A DNA stretch of 56,738 bases from a virus. Made by a program: the position numbers and the translations under genes. Location: the IMG/VR virus record IMGVR_UViG_3300008952_000057, positions 1-56,738 of that record; one strand, written 5' to 3'. The notes below the pieces were generated by a model, which made no database searches, had not been told where the DNA came from, and saw only the letters and a program-made list of their open reading frames with translations. Numbering within the stretch: position 1 is the stretch's first letter; each line of letters starts with the position of its first letter. Of this stretch, positions 23,619-31,935 are shown one piece after another.

Positions 23619-23788
23619 CCAATAAGGACGTGGAGAATATTATGTGTGTTGCCTGTAATGAGTTAATCAAGGATCACTCTAAGAGAGGGTTAGGTAGGTG
23701 TCTGTTCCGTATTCAAGGTACTATGGTTTCAAATGGTCTCTCCCCTTACAAAGCCCATACTGAAGATAGGATTGAGGATCAGAAATGA
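23609..23788 (+). CDS. Small CxxC protein (59 aa)
   Basis: GTG start overlapping the upstream stop. It contains CVAC near residue 13 and a third Cys at 31 in a basic patch (KRGLGRCLF). The TGA overlaps the next ATG. Confidence 0.5.
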   Translation: MAITNKDVENIMCVACNELIKDHSKRGLGRCLFRIQGTMVSNGLSPYKAHTEDRIEDQK

Positions 23789-23928
23789 CGAAACGAAAAG
23801 ATGGTACTAAGAAGTATGGTAATACTGGTATATCATACCGTGTGTTGAGTGAGGCTAGTGGTTGTTCCGAATATAAGATAATGGCTTATGTAAGGTTATT
23901 AGAACCTATAGTGGATGATTTGAAATGA
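23785..23928 (+). CDS. Small helix-turn-helix-like protein (47 aa)
   Basis: MTKRKDGTKKYGNTGISYRV then LSEASGCSEYKIMAYVRLLE. The second half could be a short HTH-like helix pair, which would make it DNA-binding. ATGA overlaps on both ends. Low certainty on function. Confidence 0.5.
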   Translation: MTKRKDGTKKYGNTGISYRVLSEASGCSEYKIMAYVRLLEPIVDDLK

Positions 23929-24062
23929 CGTGTTATGCCAATAAACGGTTAAAGTCCAAAAGAGACTTTGAGATGTATCAGATGTTTGGATGTCCTTACT
24001 GTGAGAATAATTTATATTGTCCTCCACCTGATAATATAAAAGATGAAAAAGATAAATGCTAA
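23925..24062 (+). CDS. Cys-rich microprotein (45 aa)
   Basis: CPYC plus CPPP and two lone Cys (MTC, DKC) in 45 residues suggest a zinc site. Start by ATGA overlap. Confidence 0.5.
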   Translation: MTCYANKRLKSKRDFEMYQMFGCPYCENNLYCPPPDNIKDEKDKC

Positions 24063-24201
24063 TGAGATTAAAGAATTTAAAAAACGTATTCATCAATTAC
24101 AAAGTTTAATACCTCACTTTACTATATCTGGAAATTTTAAGGTTGAGATAAAGACCTTACAGAAACAAGTTGAGAAACTATCAAAATGGATGAATTTCTA
24201 A
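24043..24201 (+). CDS. Small coiled-coil protein (52 aa)
   Basis: MKKINANEIKEFKKRIHQLQ and EIKTLQKQVEKLSKWMNF are heptad-like helices around a short linker. It overlaps the preceding gene by 20 nt and is the last gene of the chain. Confidence 0.5.
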   Translation: MKKINANEIKEFKKRIHQLQSLIPHFTISGNFKVEIKTLQKQVEKLSKWMNF

Positions 24202-24369
24202 TTTATACCTTGCCACCGATTTGTATGTATATAAATGTTTAAAAATAGGATTTTCTCTCTACGCACCAGCGGAGTACCGTAAAGTACCGTACTTTCGTGG
24301 AATTGTTTTAAAATTTGAAAAAAATAAAAAAAAGAGAAGATTGTTTGAGTTTCGTAAATCGACGACGAT

Positions 24370-24741
24370 TTATTCAGCTACAAACATCGTACCGATACGT
24401 GAACATTGCCAGTCGTCTTTAGTTGCTTTTCGTAAGAATGCGACTAATTGCTCTCGGTCTATCACGTCGGTCTCTGGGTGTTTTGAATTGAGTTGTTTTC
24501 TCTCAATGATACCTTCGTCTCTCATGAATTCCACGATGGACTCAAGATTCTTGGCATCGACTTTAATCGATTTACCTTTCGATTTTGTGGTCGATGTCTG
24601 AAGGTTCAAAACTTCACCTTTCAAGTTATTCAAATCTGCGATAATGTTTGAATCGTGTGATTCTACATCGCTTGATAGATTCTCTAACTTTTTGGCGATT
24701 GTCTTAACATCTGTCATTAATCGATTATCGATCTTCATCAT
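24370..24741 (-). CDS. Helical DNA-binding candidate beside the repeat region (123 aa)
   Basis: The N-terminal part is a coiled coil (LMTDVKTIAKKLENLSSDVE) that could dimerise. The C-terminal ~60 residues look like a small winged-helix or helical domain (LESIVEFMRDEGIIERKQLN, REQLVAFLRKATKDDWQCS). The gene itself is unusually rich in TCGA and faces the GATC-rich intergenic region, so it may encode the protein that binds it. The start is uncertain: ATG 24741 lies right at a TATA-like run, and ATG 24717 would give leaderless spacing. Confidence 0.6.
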   Translation of the reverse strand: MMKIDNRLMTDVKTIAKKLENLSSDVESHDSNIIADLNNLKGEVLNLQTSTTKSKGKSIKVDAKNLESIVEFMRDEGIIERKQLNSKHPETDVIDREQLVAFLRKATKDDWQCSRIGTMFVAE

Positions 24742-25388
24742 ATATATATCATGGTATTGTCTGATTTGTCATGACTGGCACGACAGATTGGACATTGTGT
24801 TATATCCCTATATCGACTCGTCGTCGTGTATTAATGGTGAATCTGTACACGTCGATCGTCGTAAAAAAAATAATTTTTTGTACACGTCGATCGATCGTCG
24901 AACGAATAAAAAAATAAAAAATAAACGTCGATCGTAGAACGATCGTAGTCGATCGATAGTACGACGATACCCTATATAAACGTTCGTCTATCGTTCGATA
25001 GAACGTCGTGTGGCACCTACACCATTCGATCGTCGTCGATATCGTTCGATACTACTCGATAGTCGTTCGATAGACTACTACGTATACTGTTCGTTATGCT
25101 ATTACTATTACTATACGATTCGTATATTGATGGTATAAGGAACTAATACTATACACGTCGACCGTAGTTGTATCTACGATAAATCGATAGACTTATATTA
25201 CGCCTACGTCGTCACGTATTTCGATAGTATACTACGAATCAAAACACTCGAATCTATGCCAATTACTCTAACGAATAACTACTACTACTACTATTACTAT
25301 GTCTATTACTATTATTATTATATGATATGTATACCGTAACTAATAGGAGAACACCAACATTTATATTACCACCTCACATAGACCCACC
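24742..25388. other. Non-coding CGATCG-repeat region, replication-origin candidate
   Basis: About 650 nt without a credible gene, between divergent genes. The left part (24780-25080) is dense in GTCGATCG, CGATCGATCG, TCGTCG and GTACGACG. Two direct copies of TGTACACGTCGATCG start near 24844 and 24879, separated by A/T runs. Seven GATC sites fall in 24854-25031, most inside the palindrome CGATCG. AT-rich patches (AATAAAAAAATAAAAAATAA at 24905) could melt. The right part (25255-25320) has CTA/TTA triplet runs. Iterons plus AT-rich patches in a divergent gap are typical of origins; function is inferred. Confidence 0.6.
25351..25368 (+). promoter_or_regulatory. Promoter for 25389-26405
   Basis: ACACCAACATTTATATTA, with the TATA centre 25 nt before ATG 25389. 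An almost identical element lies at 27447-27464. Confidence 0.65.
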
Positions 25389-25703
25389 ATGGCAAAAACC
25401 AAGAATCCGAAATGGTCTTACAGAGTTAGTACTATAGCTAGAGGGATGTTTGAGGTACTTCTAGACGGTACTAAGAGTGGTAAATGTACTATTAGTATAG
25501 TCATGCCACAAAGAGACTGGTTCGTAAGAGTTAGAGGATTGACCACCTCTGATTATGCGATACTAAGGGCAACCAGACTCTTAAGATATGATAGAAACAC
25601 TAAAACGTTTACTATTAGTGACCCACTAGTGATAGGAAAGCTAGCTAGAATGGGTGTGAAACCAACACTAATACGTACTAATGTGCCTCAACTAGTTGAA
25701 TAA
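25389..25703 (+). CDS. Unknown early-type protein (104 aa)
   Basis: Basic alpha/beta protein (MAKTKNPKWSYRVSTIARGM...), first gene to the right of the repeat region. Leaderless start at the promoter. It could bind nucleic acid from its charge (many Arg and Lys), but no family is recognised. Confidence 0.65.
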   Translation: MAKTKNPKWSYRVSTIARGMFEVLLDGTKSGKCTISIVMPQRDWFVRVRGLTTSDYAILRATRLLRYDRNTKTFTISDPLVIGKLARMGVKPTLIRTNVPQLVE

Positions 25704-25718
25704 ACTAGGAGGAAACAC

Positions 25719-26405
25719 ATGAAAAACAAGAAACGTGTGAAGAGTGACTTTGTAGGAGAACCTACCTCAACCCTAGAGGATATACGTAAAGAGGTCTCTA
25801 GTTCTACGAAGTATAGACAAGTGAAGGAGGCACGAGAACTAGCTCGTAAGTTAATGGGAATCCCAGACTTACACAGCATAAAGTTTGTGACCAAGAATAA
25901 GACTCGACTACTACGTCTTTATAGACTAGAGAGTAGAGTACATAAGTTCTTAGAATCAGTGTTAGTATCTGATTACTCCCAGCAAATAGTCTATGCTCGT
26001 AAGGAAGAGTTGCTCAAAATCAACAAGGAGATACGAGCATTCAATGAGTATCGTGTACGAAACCCACTACTATCTATGGGTCTTCCTGAACTGGAAGAGA
26101 TAGACATGGAAAAGATTCAAGAGATAGACTTCTTGTATCTAGTAGACGAGAACAACAAATGGTCTCTTGCCTCATCTCTTAAGGAAGAGATTCAAGAGTT
26201 TAAATCCAGACTCGTAGAGAATTTGTCAATCTCTACACATAGTATAGGGTGTGGATTCGGTGACTGTACCAAAGGAGTAAAGAGAATCATTACTCGTGAG
26301 GATAAAGAGTACGATAAAATGCTCGAAGTAGATAAGACAAACCACTGGTATTGTAAGAGGTGCAAGTTTGGTTGGGTTAACTACGAGGAGGGTATCTCTT
26401 GTTAG
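25719..26405 (+). CDS. Helical protein with C-terminal zinc site (228 aa)
   Basis: Mostly charged helices. Near the end CGFGDC and CKRC give a four-Cys cluster. A GGAGG Shine-Dalgarno stands 8 nt before the ATG and 16 nt separate it from the upstream gene, so both are on one transcript, which ends at the terminator at 26410. Function unknown. Confidence 0.65.
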   Translation: MKNKKRVKSDFVGEPTSTLEDIRKEVSSSTKYRQVKEARELARKLMGIPDLHSIKFVTKNKTRLLRLYRLESRVHKFLESVLVSDYSQQIVYARKEELLKINKEIRAFNEYRVRNPLLSMGLPELEEIDMEKIQEIDFLYLVDENNKWSLASSLKEEIQEFKSRLVENLSISTHSIGCGFGDCTKGVKRIITREDKEYDKMLEVDKTNHWYCKRCKFGWVNYEEGISC

Positions 26406-26409
26406 AATT

Positions 26410-26439
26410 GGAGGGTGGAAACACCTTCCTTCCTTTTTT
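26410..26439 (+). terminator. Hairpin terminator
   Basis: GGAGGGTG-GAAA-CACCTTCC pairs with one G-T wobble and is followed by TTCC and six T residues, 5 nt after the TAG. Confidence 0.7.
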
Positions 26440-26542
26440 GATTAACGTACTAATCCCTGTAGCTACAGTAGTAGGCAGAAAGGATGAATGCATACAATGT
26501 ATCACGTTCCTTAAAGGAGAATGGTGGTAGTCTATAGATTAG

Positions 26543-26556
26543 GTTAATATACTATA
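26543..26556 (+). promoter_or_regulatory. TATA-like box for 26575-27430
   Basis: TTAATATACTATAA, centred 25 nt before ATG 26575. Confidence 0.45.
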
Positions 26557-26574
26557 ATATCTACACGATATACT

Positions 26575-26988
26575 ATGACAGAACAATTCAGAGGTGTCGA
26601 AGACATCGTAGAATCTGGAATGATATTTGCATACACAGATTTACTACGTGACTTGTGGCAAATGCAAGGTAACACTGATAAGGAAGAGTTCGACCAGTTC
26701 CTAAAGCATGTGTTAGTTAAGACGCACAAAGAAATCAATGTTAGTATTAAATATGTTAAGGAATTACTACACGTAATGGACATAGATAATGTAATGATGA
26801 TGAAGAAGAACATCTTAGGTATGGTAGCATTGAAGTACCCAGATTTTATCGAGAAACTCATAGACATTGAGGCAATGGATAAGATACTACCCAAACTATC
26901 ACCAGCGAAAGAGGCACAGATGAGGAGACTTGCTCAACAAATGACTGACGAGTTAGTAAGAAAGACACGATGGGAGGATGAAGAGTGA
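26575..26988 (+). CDS. Helical protein of unknown function (137 aa)
   Basis: All-alpha, Met-rich (IDNVMMMKKNILGMVALKYP), with acidic and basic ends. Its stop overlaps the next ATG (TGATG). No motif is recognised. Confidence 0.65.
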   Translation: MTEQFRGVEDIVESGMIFAYTDLLRDLWQMQGNTDKEEFDQFLKHVLVKTHKEINVSIKYVKELLHVMDIDNVMMMKKNILGMVALKYPDFIEKLIDIEAMDKILPKLSPAKEAQMRRLAQQMTDELVRKTRWEDEE

Positions 26989-27131
26989 TGAACAAGTGTT
27001 ATAAATGTCACGAGACATACACAGAAAGACCAGCACAATCTAGAGAGGATGGTTCACCAATCTGTCCTCGTTGTGGAGAGTACGAAGCTTTCATGATATA
27101 CTGTAAGACCCACCACTACGACGGTAGTTAA
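26988..27131 (+). CDS. Zinc-ribbon microprotein (47 aa)
   Basis: MNKCYKCHETYTERP then CPRCGEYEAF is a clear four-Cys ribbon; the C-terminus carries CKTHH. Start coupled to the upstream stop. Confidence 0.65.
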   Translation: MNKCYKCHETYTERPAQSREDGSPICPRCGEYEAFMIYCKTHHYDGS

Positions 27132-27133
27132 CA

Positions 27134-27430
27134 ATGCCCTGTTCATTCTGTGGTAGTAAGTTTAGATACCTTGGCACTACTACTGTTGTAGCTGAGTTAT
27201 CAACACCACTACGTATCAATATCTTTTATTGTGACAAATGCCAAAACATTATAGCTTTCGATGCTAATGTGAAGAAGAAACCTACAGTAAAGAAGGTAGA
27301 TAAGATGCCGAAATATGTAGAGCCAAAGCTTGTACTTACACCTGAAGAAGTAGAGATACGTAAGAAACATAAGATGACCGACAAACAACTCGAAGAATAC
27401 ATTAAAGAATGTAAGGTAGATAAGAGTTAG
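27134..27430 (+). CDS. Zinc-ribbon protein with basic linker (98 aa)
   Basis: MPCSFCGSKFRYLG and CDKCQNII form a ribbon in the first 40 residues. A Lys-rich linker and a helical tail (TPEEVEIRKKHKMTDKQLEE) follow. Two nt after the preceding stop. Confidence 0.65.
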   Translation: MPCSFCGSKFRYLGTTTVVAELSTPLRINIFYCDKCQNIIAFDANVKKKPTVKKVDKMPKYVEPKLVLTPEEVEIRKKHKMTDKQLEEYIKECKVDKS

Positions 27431-27446
27431 ATGTAATATCTAATAC

Positions 27447-27464
27447 AACACCAACATTTATATT
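27447..27464 (+). promoter_or_regulatory. Promoter upstream of the AAA+/VWA operon
   Basis: AACACCAACATTTATATT, identical over 16 or more bases to the promoter at 25351, with its TATA centre about 27 nt before ATG 27488. Confidence 0.65.
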
Positions 27465-27487
27465 GGGCAACCTATATAATTCTGGGC

Positions 27488-27541
27488 ATGGCAAAAACAA
27501 TTGCACATACAAATGATACGAGAGGAGTGGTGGCTTACTGA
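27488..27541 (+). CDS. Leader-type mini gene (17 aa)
   Basis: ATG 27488 lies at leaderless distance from the promoter and opens MAKTIAHTNDTRGVVAY before a TGA. Its first codons match those of the gene at 25389 (MAKT), and so does the promoter. It may be a translated leader for the AAA+ gene or a remnant of a duplicated promoter-start segment. A longer untranslated leader is the alternative. Confidence 0.35.
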   Translation: MAKTIAHTNDTRGVVAY

Positions 27542-27577
27542 ATAGTATAACCTAACTAATTATATTCGGTGAGTAAA

Positions 27578-28693
27578 ATGAACCGAGAAGATATTAAAGA
27601 ACAACTAACTAACAAGGCACGAGACCTTGCACAAAACTCTGTTACTAAGAAGAATTACGTAGAGATTGTAAGAAACGATGAGTTCCTAGACTTACTAGAT
27701 AAACTTATGAAACAATCACCTAACGTAGTAAAGAAGGCAACCAAACCAACAATGGCAAAGTACCAACCTGTCGAAGAACTAACTACTAAGATACCTTTCG
27801 CTCCTATTGCGTTTGACCAATACGAACCTGTTAGATTAGGTGAGTACGTTGAGACCAAGAGTGAGTTGCAAGATATATTAGACATTGCACAGAACAAAGA
27901 GATACCTAACATTCTAATCGAGGCTGGAAAAGGTACAGGTAAAACAACTCTTGCTTATGAACTAGCTACTCTATTGAAAGAAACTTATGGTAAATGTAAT
28001 ATCATATCAATCTCATGTAGTAGTGGTTTAAGAGAGGGAGACCTACGAGGTAGATACCAACTAAGTGTTGATGAGAATGGTAAAGAGATATCAATCTTCG
28101 TTGCTGGTATTTTAATAGAGGCAATTCAATCTGCATTAAGAGATGGTGTTGCAGTACTATATCTAGATGAGTTGAATGCATTAGAACCAGAACTACAGAA
28201 GATGTTGAACTCATTACTTGATGCACGTAGATGTTTGTCAGCTAATGGTCATATGTTTAGAGTAGGAGATGCAAGACTAATTGTTGTGGCAACACAAAAC
28301 CCATCTACTTATTCAGGTGTCCAAGAATTGAACGAGGATTTGAGAAGTAGATTTGTTGGAGACATCTGGGATTACCCATCACAAGAACATCTAGAACAGA
28401 TTGTTGATTGGACTGGAGTACCAGACGATGCTAAACAAGGAATCACGCAACTAGCAACAGACACATACAACTATAGAACCAAGGGTGACGTAGAGTATGT
28501 CTTGACAGTGAGAGACCTCAAAGACTTCTGTGAAGTGTACCGTATATTTAATGACCCAAAACAAAATGCAGATGCATTAACTGTGTTGCGTAAGACATTA
28601 GATAAGACAGTACTAATCAGGTACAGTGATTCAACAGAACGTGAACTCATACAACAATCAATCAACGACACGTTTGATTGGTCAGAGAACTAG
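27578..28693 (+). CDS. CobS/MoxR-like AAA+ ATPase (371 aa)
   Basis: ATP-driven remodelling enzyme. Walker A is AGKGTGKT (116-123), Walker B VLYLDELN (193-200), sensor 1 ATQNP (238-242) and an arginine-finger region LRSRF (255-259). The helical insert style (GDLRGRYQ after the second strand) fits the MoxR/CobS/NorQ group. ATG 27578 is preferred over a GTG at 27569 because GGTGAG stands at Shine-Dalgarno distance. The VWA partner follows 13 nt downstream. In cellular pairs of this type the ATPase activates metal insertion or remodels a target bound by the VWA protein. Cobalamin synthesis is unlikely without other cob genes. Confidence 0.85.
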   Translation: MNREDIKEQLTNKARDLAQNSVTKKNYVEIVRNDEFLDLLDKLMKQSPNVVKKATKPTMAKYQPVEELTTKIPFAPIAFDQYEPVRLGEYVETKSELQDILDIAQNKEIPNILIEAGKGTGKTTLAYELATLLKETYGKCNIISISCSSGLREGDLRGRYQLSVDENGKEISIFVAGILIEAIQSALRDGVAVLYLDELNALEPELQKMLNSLLDARRCLSANGHMFRVGDARLIVVATQNPSTYSGVQELNEDLRSRFVGDIWDYPSQEHLEQIVDWTGVPDDAKQGITQLATDTYNYRTKGDVEYVLTVRDLKDFCEVYRIFNDPKQNADALTVLRKTLDKTVLIRYSDSTERELIQQSINDTFDWSEN

Positions 28694-28706
28694 GAGGTAC
28701 TAAGAA

Positions 28707-30932
28707 ATGAAATGGATATACAATATATCTAAAGGAGAATGGGAGGAGGCAACACCTAATCCCTTCTTCGTTCCTTTTTCTGAATACTTCACAGACAAAG
28801 ATTACTACGAGAAGAGAAAACATATTGTTGAGAAGATAACTGGTAAGAAGATAGCAATCACATATACTAGAGAACCAAATTCTATACATAACAATGGTCA
28901 AGGAGAGTTTGCAACTGAGAAGGCTAAGATTGAATACGTTATCAATCTAACTGACCCACCTCTTAAAGAAGTTGATATGAAATCAGCTTACTACCACGAG
29001 CAAGGACATGCATTGTGGGAGAGTTTTGTATCTAATGGTATGACAATCTGTAGAGACTATGGTAATAGTTACGTAGTAAAGAGATGGAAAGAGTTAGGTA
29101 TGTTAGCTGTCGTTGATGGTAAAGAACAGATAGTATTCAAGGACAAGAAAGGTAGAGAGATTTTGCCTGACCCAATACTATTCGAGAGGTTCAATAGATT
29201 ACTTGAATCACATAAAGGATTTGCACGTAGTACATACATGACAGTCTTTAATGTGTTAGAAGACCAGAGGATTGAATCATTAACTAGCAGAGTATGGTTG
29301 TCAACTAAGGGAATGTTTAAAGAGTTAAGGCAGAACCTTGCCTCTACTTGTCAAACATTTGAATCACCAGTTGATAAACTACTTGCAGTTAGATTCACTC
29401 ATCCATCAATGTTTGACGTAGAACATGTGTACCATGATGCAATAAAGAATGTAGAATACACAGATAAGTTTGGAGCAATCATTGAGGTTCACAAACTACG
29501 TAAAGACATTGACGAGTGGATTGAAAAACAACTGAAAGAAAACATGAAGAAAGTAATGGACAACTATAATGCAATAGCCAATGGTGGATTTGGAAAGAAC
29601 GAACAAGAGGAATTGCAAAAACTAAAACAAGAGATAAAACAAGCACCAGACAAAGCAGTCGTAGAGGTGGAGTCAAGGATTAATAAGTTCAAAGCAATAG
29701 AGAAACTTCAAGGTATGGACAAGAAACAAATGGAACAGGCAAAGAAACGTGAGCAACAACTAACTAGAAGTGTGAACAAGATGAAGAGAGAAATGTCTAC
29801 CACCAATAAAGAATGGGAGACCAAAAGAAAAAGAGTGGAAGAATTAGAGAGGAAAGAAACAGAACATGGAAGTGCAAGAGAAAGAATAAGATCAGAACTA
29901 AATGGTTCAGCTAACACTATGATTGAGAAAGGTAATAGTGAATTTGCTAAGAATCCAACTGGTAATCATGAGGCTTGTTCACATGAGAATAAAGCAGAAC
30001 TGGAAGAGGTAATGGAAAAACTAAAAGCTGGTGGACTAACTAATGAGAAGAGCAAGGCAACAGCACGTAGAGAGATAAGCAACATACTATCAAAACTACA
30101 AGAACTAGAAGAACCAGAGAAACCAGCACATATCCTAGTAGATAGTAATTACCAGAACAGAGAAGTGGGTGAGATAACCGACCTTAATGCAACAGCTACA
30201 AGATATCTAAAGAAAACATTCGACAAGATTGTTGCAAGTAGAGTTACAAAAGTAACAGAGAATGGCATGGAAGTAGATACTGAATCATACATAGCAAGAA
30301 AACAACGAGGTTATGGTGAGTTTATGATAGGTGAAGAACCTCAACGTGGTCTCAAAGTAATAGTATCTATAGATGGTTCAGGTTCTATGAGATATGATGA
30401 CCGTATAAATATCTGTAGAAGAATGATTGCAACAATGTTCAAATCAATAGAAGGATTACCACACGTACAATTGATAGCAAATGTATGGTCAGCAGGTAGA
30501 GATGGAGATGTATGTATAACACCTATCAGAAAACTATCCGAGTGTAGACATATTGGTATAGACAGTCACTACGTATACACACCAACACATGAAGCACTAA
30601 GATATGCAAGACAAGAGATAACAAACAGTGGTAATGGTAAGAAACTATTCATCATGTTAACTGATGGACATCCACAATACTTTGACCCTGTTAGTAGGGC
30701 TGCAATAGATGATAAAATCCTAGTGAGAATGGCAAGAAAAGAGTTTACCAAACTGAATAGATTATGCAAGAACTCATTTGCATTAGGTATATCAACTTCT
30801 GGTCTAGGACGAAGACAATTGACAGAAGTATTCAAGAAGAACATAGTATATGTCAAAAACGCACAACAAGCTGAAGGTATAGTGTTGAAGAAATTCAGAC
30901 AACAAGTAATAGATACAATGAAGAGAAGATAG
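28707..30932 (+). CDS. CobT/NorD-like VWA protein with HExxH metallopeptidase motif (741 aa)
   Basis: The C-terminal VWA domain has a complete MIDAS: DGSGS (556-560), then a Thr region and LTDGHP (about 652-657). The N-terminal domain carries HEQGH (97-101) in a helix (SAYYHEQGHALWESF) and later NVLEDQRIES, a pattern seen in VWA-linked metallopeptidase-like and CobT/NorD proteins. A long charged coiled coil lies between, at about 270-470. It partners the AAA+ gene just upstream. The peptidase activity is not proven by sequence; the partner role is well founded. Confidence 0.8.
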   Translation: MKWIYNISKGEWEEATPNPFFVPFSEYFTDKDYYEKRKHIVEKITGKKIAITYTREPNSIHNNGQGEFATEKAKIEYVINLTDPPLKEVDMKSAYYHEQGHALWESFVSNGMTICRDYGNSYVVKRWKELGMLAVVDGKEQIVFKDKKGREILPDPILFERFNRLLESHKGFARSTYMTVFNVLEDQRIESLTSRVWLSTKGMFKELRQNLASTCQTFESPVDKLLAVRFTHPSMFDVEHVYHDAIKNVEYTDKFGAIIEVHKLRKDIDEWIEKQLKENMKKVMDNYNAIANGGFGKNEQEELQKLKQEIKQAPDKAVVEVESRINKFKAIEKLQGMDKKQMEQAKKREQQLTRSVNKMKREMSTTNKEWETKRKRVEELERKETEHGSARERIRSELNGSANTMIEKGNSEFAKNPTGNHEACSHENKAELEEVMEKLKAGGLTNEKSKATARREISNILSKLQELEEPEKPAHILVDSNYQNREVGEITDLNATATRYLKKTFDKIVASRVTKVTENGMEVDTESYIARKQRGYGEFMIGEEPQRGLKVIVSIDGSGSMRYDDRINICRRMIATMFKSIEGLPHVQLIANVWSAGRDGDVCITPIRKLSECRHIGIDSHYVYTPTHEALRYARQEITNSGNGKKLFIMLTDGHPQYFDPVSRAAIDDKILVRMARKEFTKLNRLCKNSFALGISTSGLGRRQLTEVFKKNIVYVKNAQQAEGIVLKKFRQQVIDTMKRR

Positions 30933-30934
30933 AC

Positions 30935-31666
30935 ATGAATAATTATTATCGTGATCTGTTTAAAACATTGAAACTACAACAAGGAGAGGTTCACTCTATG
31001 AATGTAGGTGGAGAAAGAATAGTGAAACCATATGCAACACGAGTAGCTGGTGTAAGACTATCAGGTACATGGTTGTTAGAGAACATGAAGTTAGATAGAA
31101 AGTCTAGTAAAGACTGTGAGTGTTGTGGTCACAAGCATTTGAAATACCAGTACTTCATCAACAATGAGTTAGGTGAACGACTACTGGTTGGTTCTGAATG
31201 TGTTGTCAAGATATGTGATGACCAAGAGGTTGAACGTATAATGACAGGTGTTGAATCATTAAAGAATTCAATAGATAGAAAATTCAGAGAGACATTGTTG
31301 AAAGACCAACTACGTGATTGGTTGGAAACAAACAATCTTGTGTTGTTGGAAATCAACGAGGAGTATAAGAAAGAGTTTGAGGCACAACATGGTAGTGAGT
31401 TAGGTTACTACCAAACTGACAGACTAGCAAGATTCTGGAGAAGTATGACAGCACAACTACGATACACATCGGCAGCAACTATACGTACGAAGATAAACAC
31501 TCAACTCAAGTGGTTAGGTTGTGATGTAGTGAAATGCCCAACAGCTAGACTATCCAAAGAACATAAGGAAGAGTTAGAACAGTTGAAAGAAGATGGTATT
31601 CAACAGTTCATCATGAGTAACTACACAGGTATGGAGAAGAAGAGAAGTGAACAGAACACTTCTTAA
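30935..31666 (+). CDS. Zinc-binding protein with phage-type nucleic-acid module (243 aa)
   Basis: The module CECCGHKHLKYQYFINNELG followed by GERLLVGSECV occurs in many phage proteins as a treble-clef-like zinc site. Helical segments follow. Located 2 nt after the VWA gene, so it belongs to the same operon and may be a target or adaptor. Function unknown. Confidence 0.65.
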   Translation: MNNYYRDLFKTLKLQQGEVHSMNVGGERIVKPYATRVAGVRLSGTWLLENMKLDRKSSKDCECCGHKHLKYQYFINNELGERLLVGSECVVKICDDQEVERIMTGVESLKNSIDRKFRETLLKDQLRDWLETNNLVLLEINEEYKKEFEAQHGSELGYYQTDRLARFWRSMTAQLRYTSAATIRTKINTQLKWLGCDVVKCPTARLSKEHKEELEQLKEDGIQQFIMSNYTGMEKKRSEQNTS

Positions 31667-31883
31667 CTCCCCTTCTTTTTGTATCGTGTGTGGTAAACCA
31701 CCAGACGAATACAAACTAATCAAGCATCACGTATCGTATTACCCAGAGATTATAGCTCATGTCCACTACGAATGTCATAAAAAAATCCATGACTCTACGT
31801 GGTCACCGTTCATCCAATACAAACGTGGTGAATCCAAAAAGTTCTACGACGAGAAGGGAGACAACAAACCTCTTGTCGAGTAA
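31647..31883 (+). CDS. HNH-type endonuclease-like protein (78 aa)
   Basis: CIVCGKPPDEYKLIKHHVSY, then HYECHKKIHD gives the pattern C-x2-C, HH, H/C-x2-C/H of a small HNH finger. GTG start overlapping the upstream gene. Freestanding HNH proteins of this size occur in many viruses near terminases or as homing nucleases; here no terminase is adjacent. Activity is inferred. Confidence 0.65.
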   Translation: MNRTLLNSPSFCIVCGKPPDEYKLIKHHVSYYPEIIAHVHYECHKKIHDSTWSPFIQYKRGESKKFYDEKGDNKPLVE

Positions 31884-31935
31884 TTCCTCTCTTAATTGTA
31901 CACCAATTAAAAGACCAAAAAAGACATCTACTCCA

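Noticed and set aside
26440-26542. 17-codon frame at 26484 before the next promoter
   Set aside because: No TATA box at leaderless distance, no Shine-Dalgarno, and the frame is too short to support.
27578-30932. Cobaltochelatase function for the CobS/CobT-like pair
   Set aside because: No cobN or other cobalamin genes are visible, and the VWA protein has a different N-terminal domain with HExxH.
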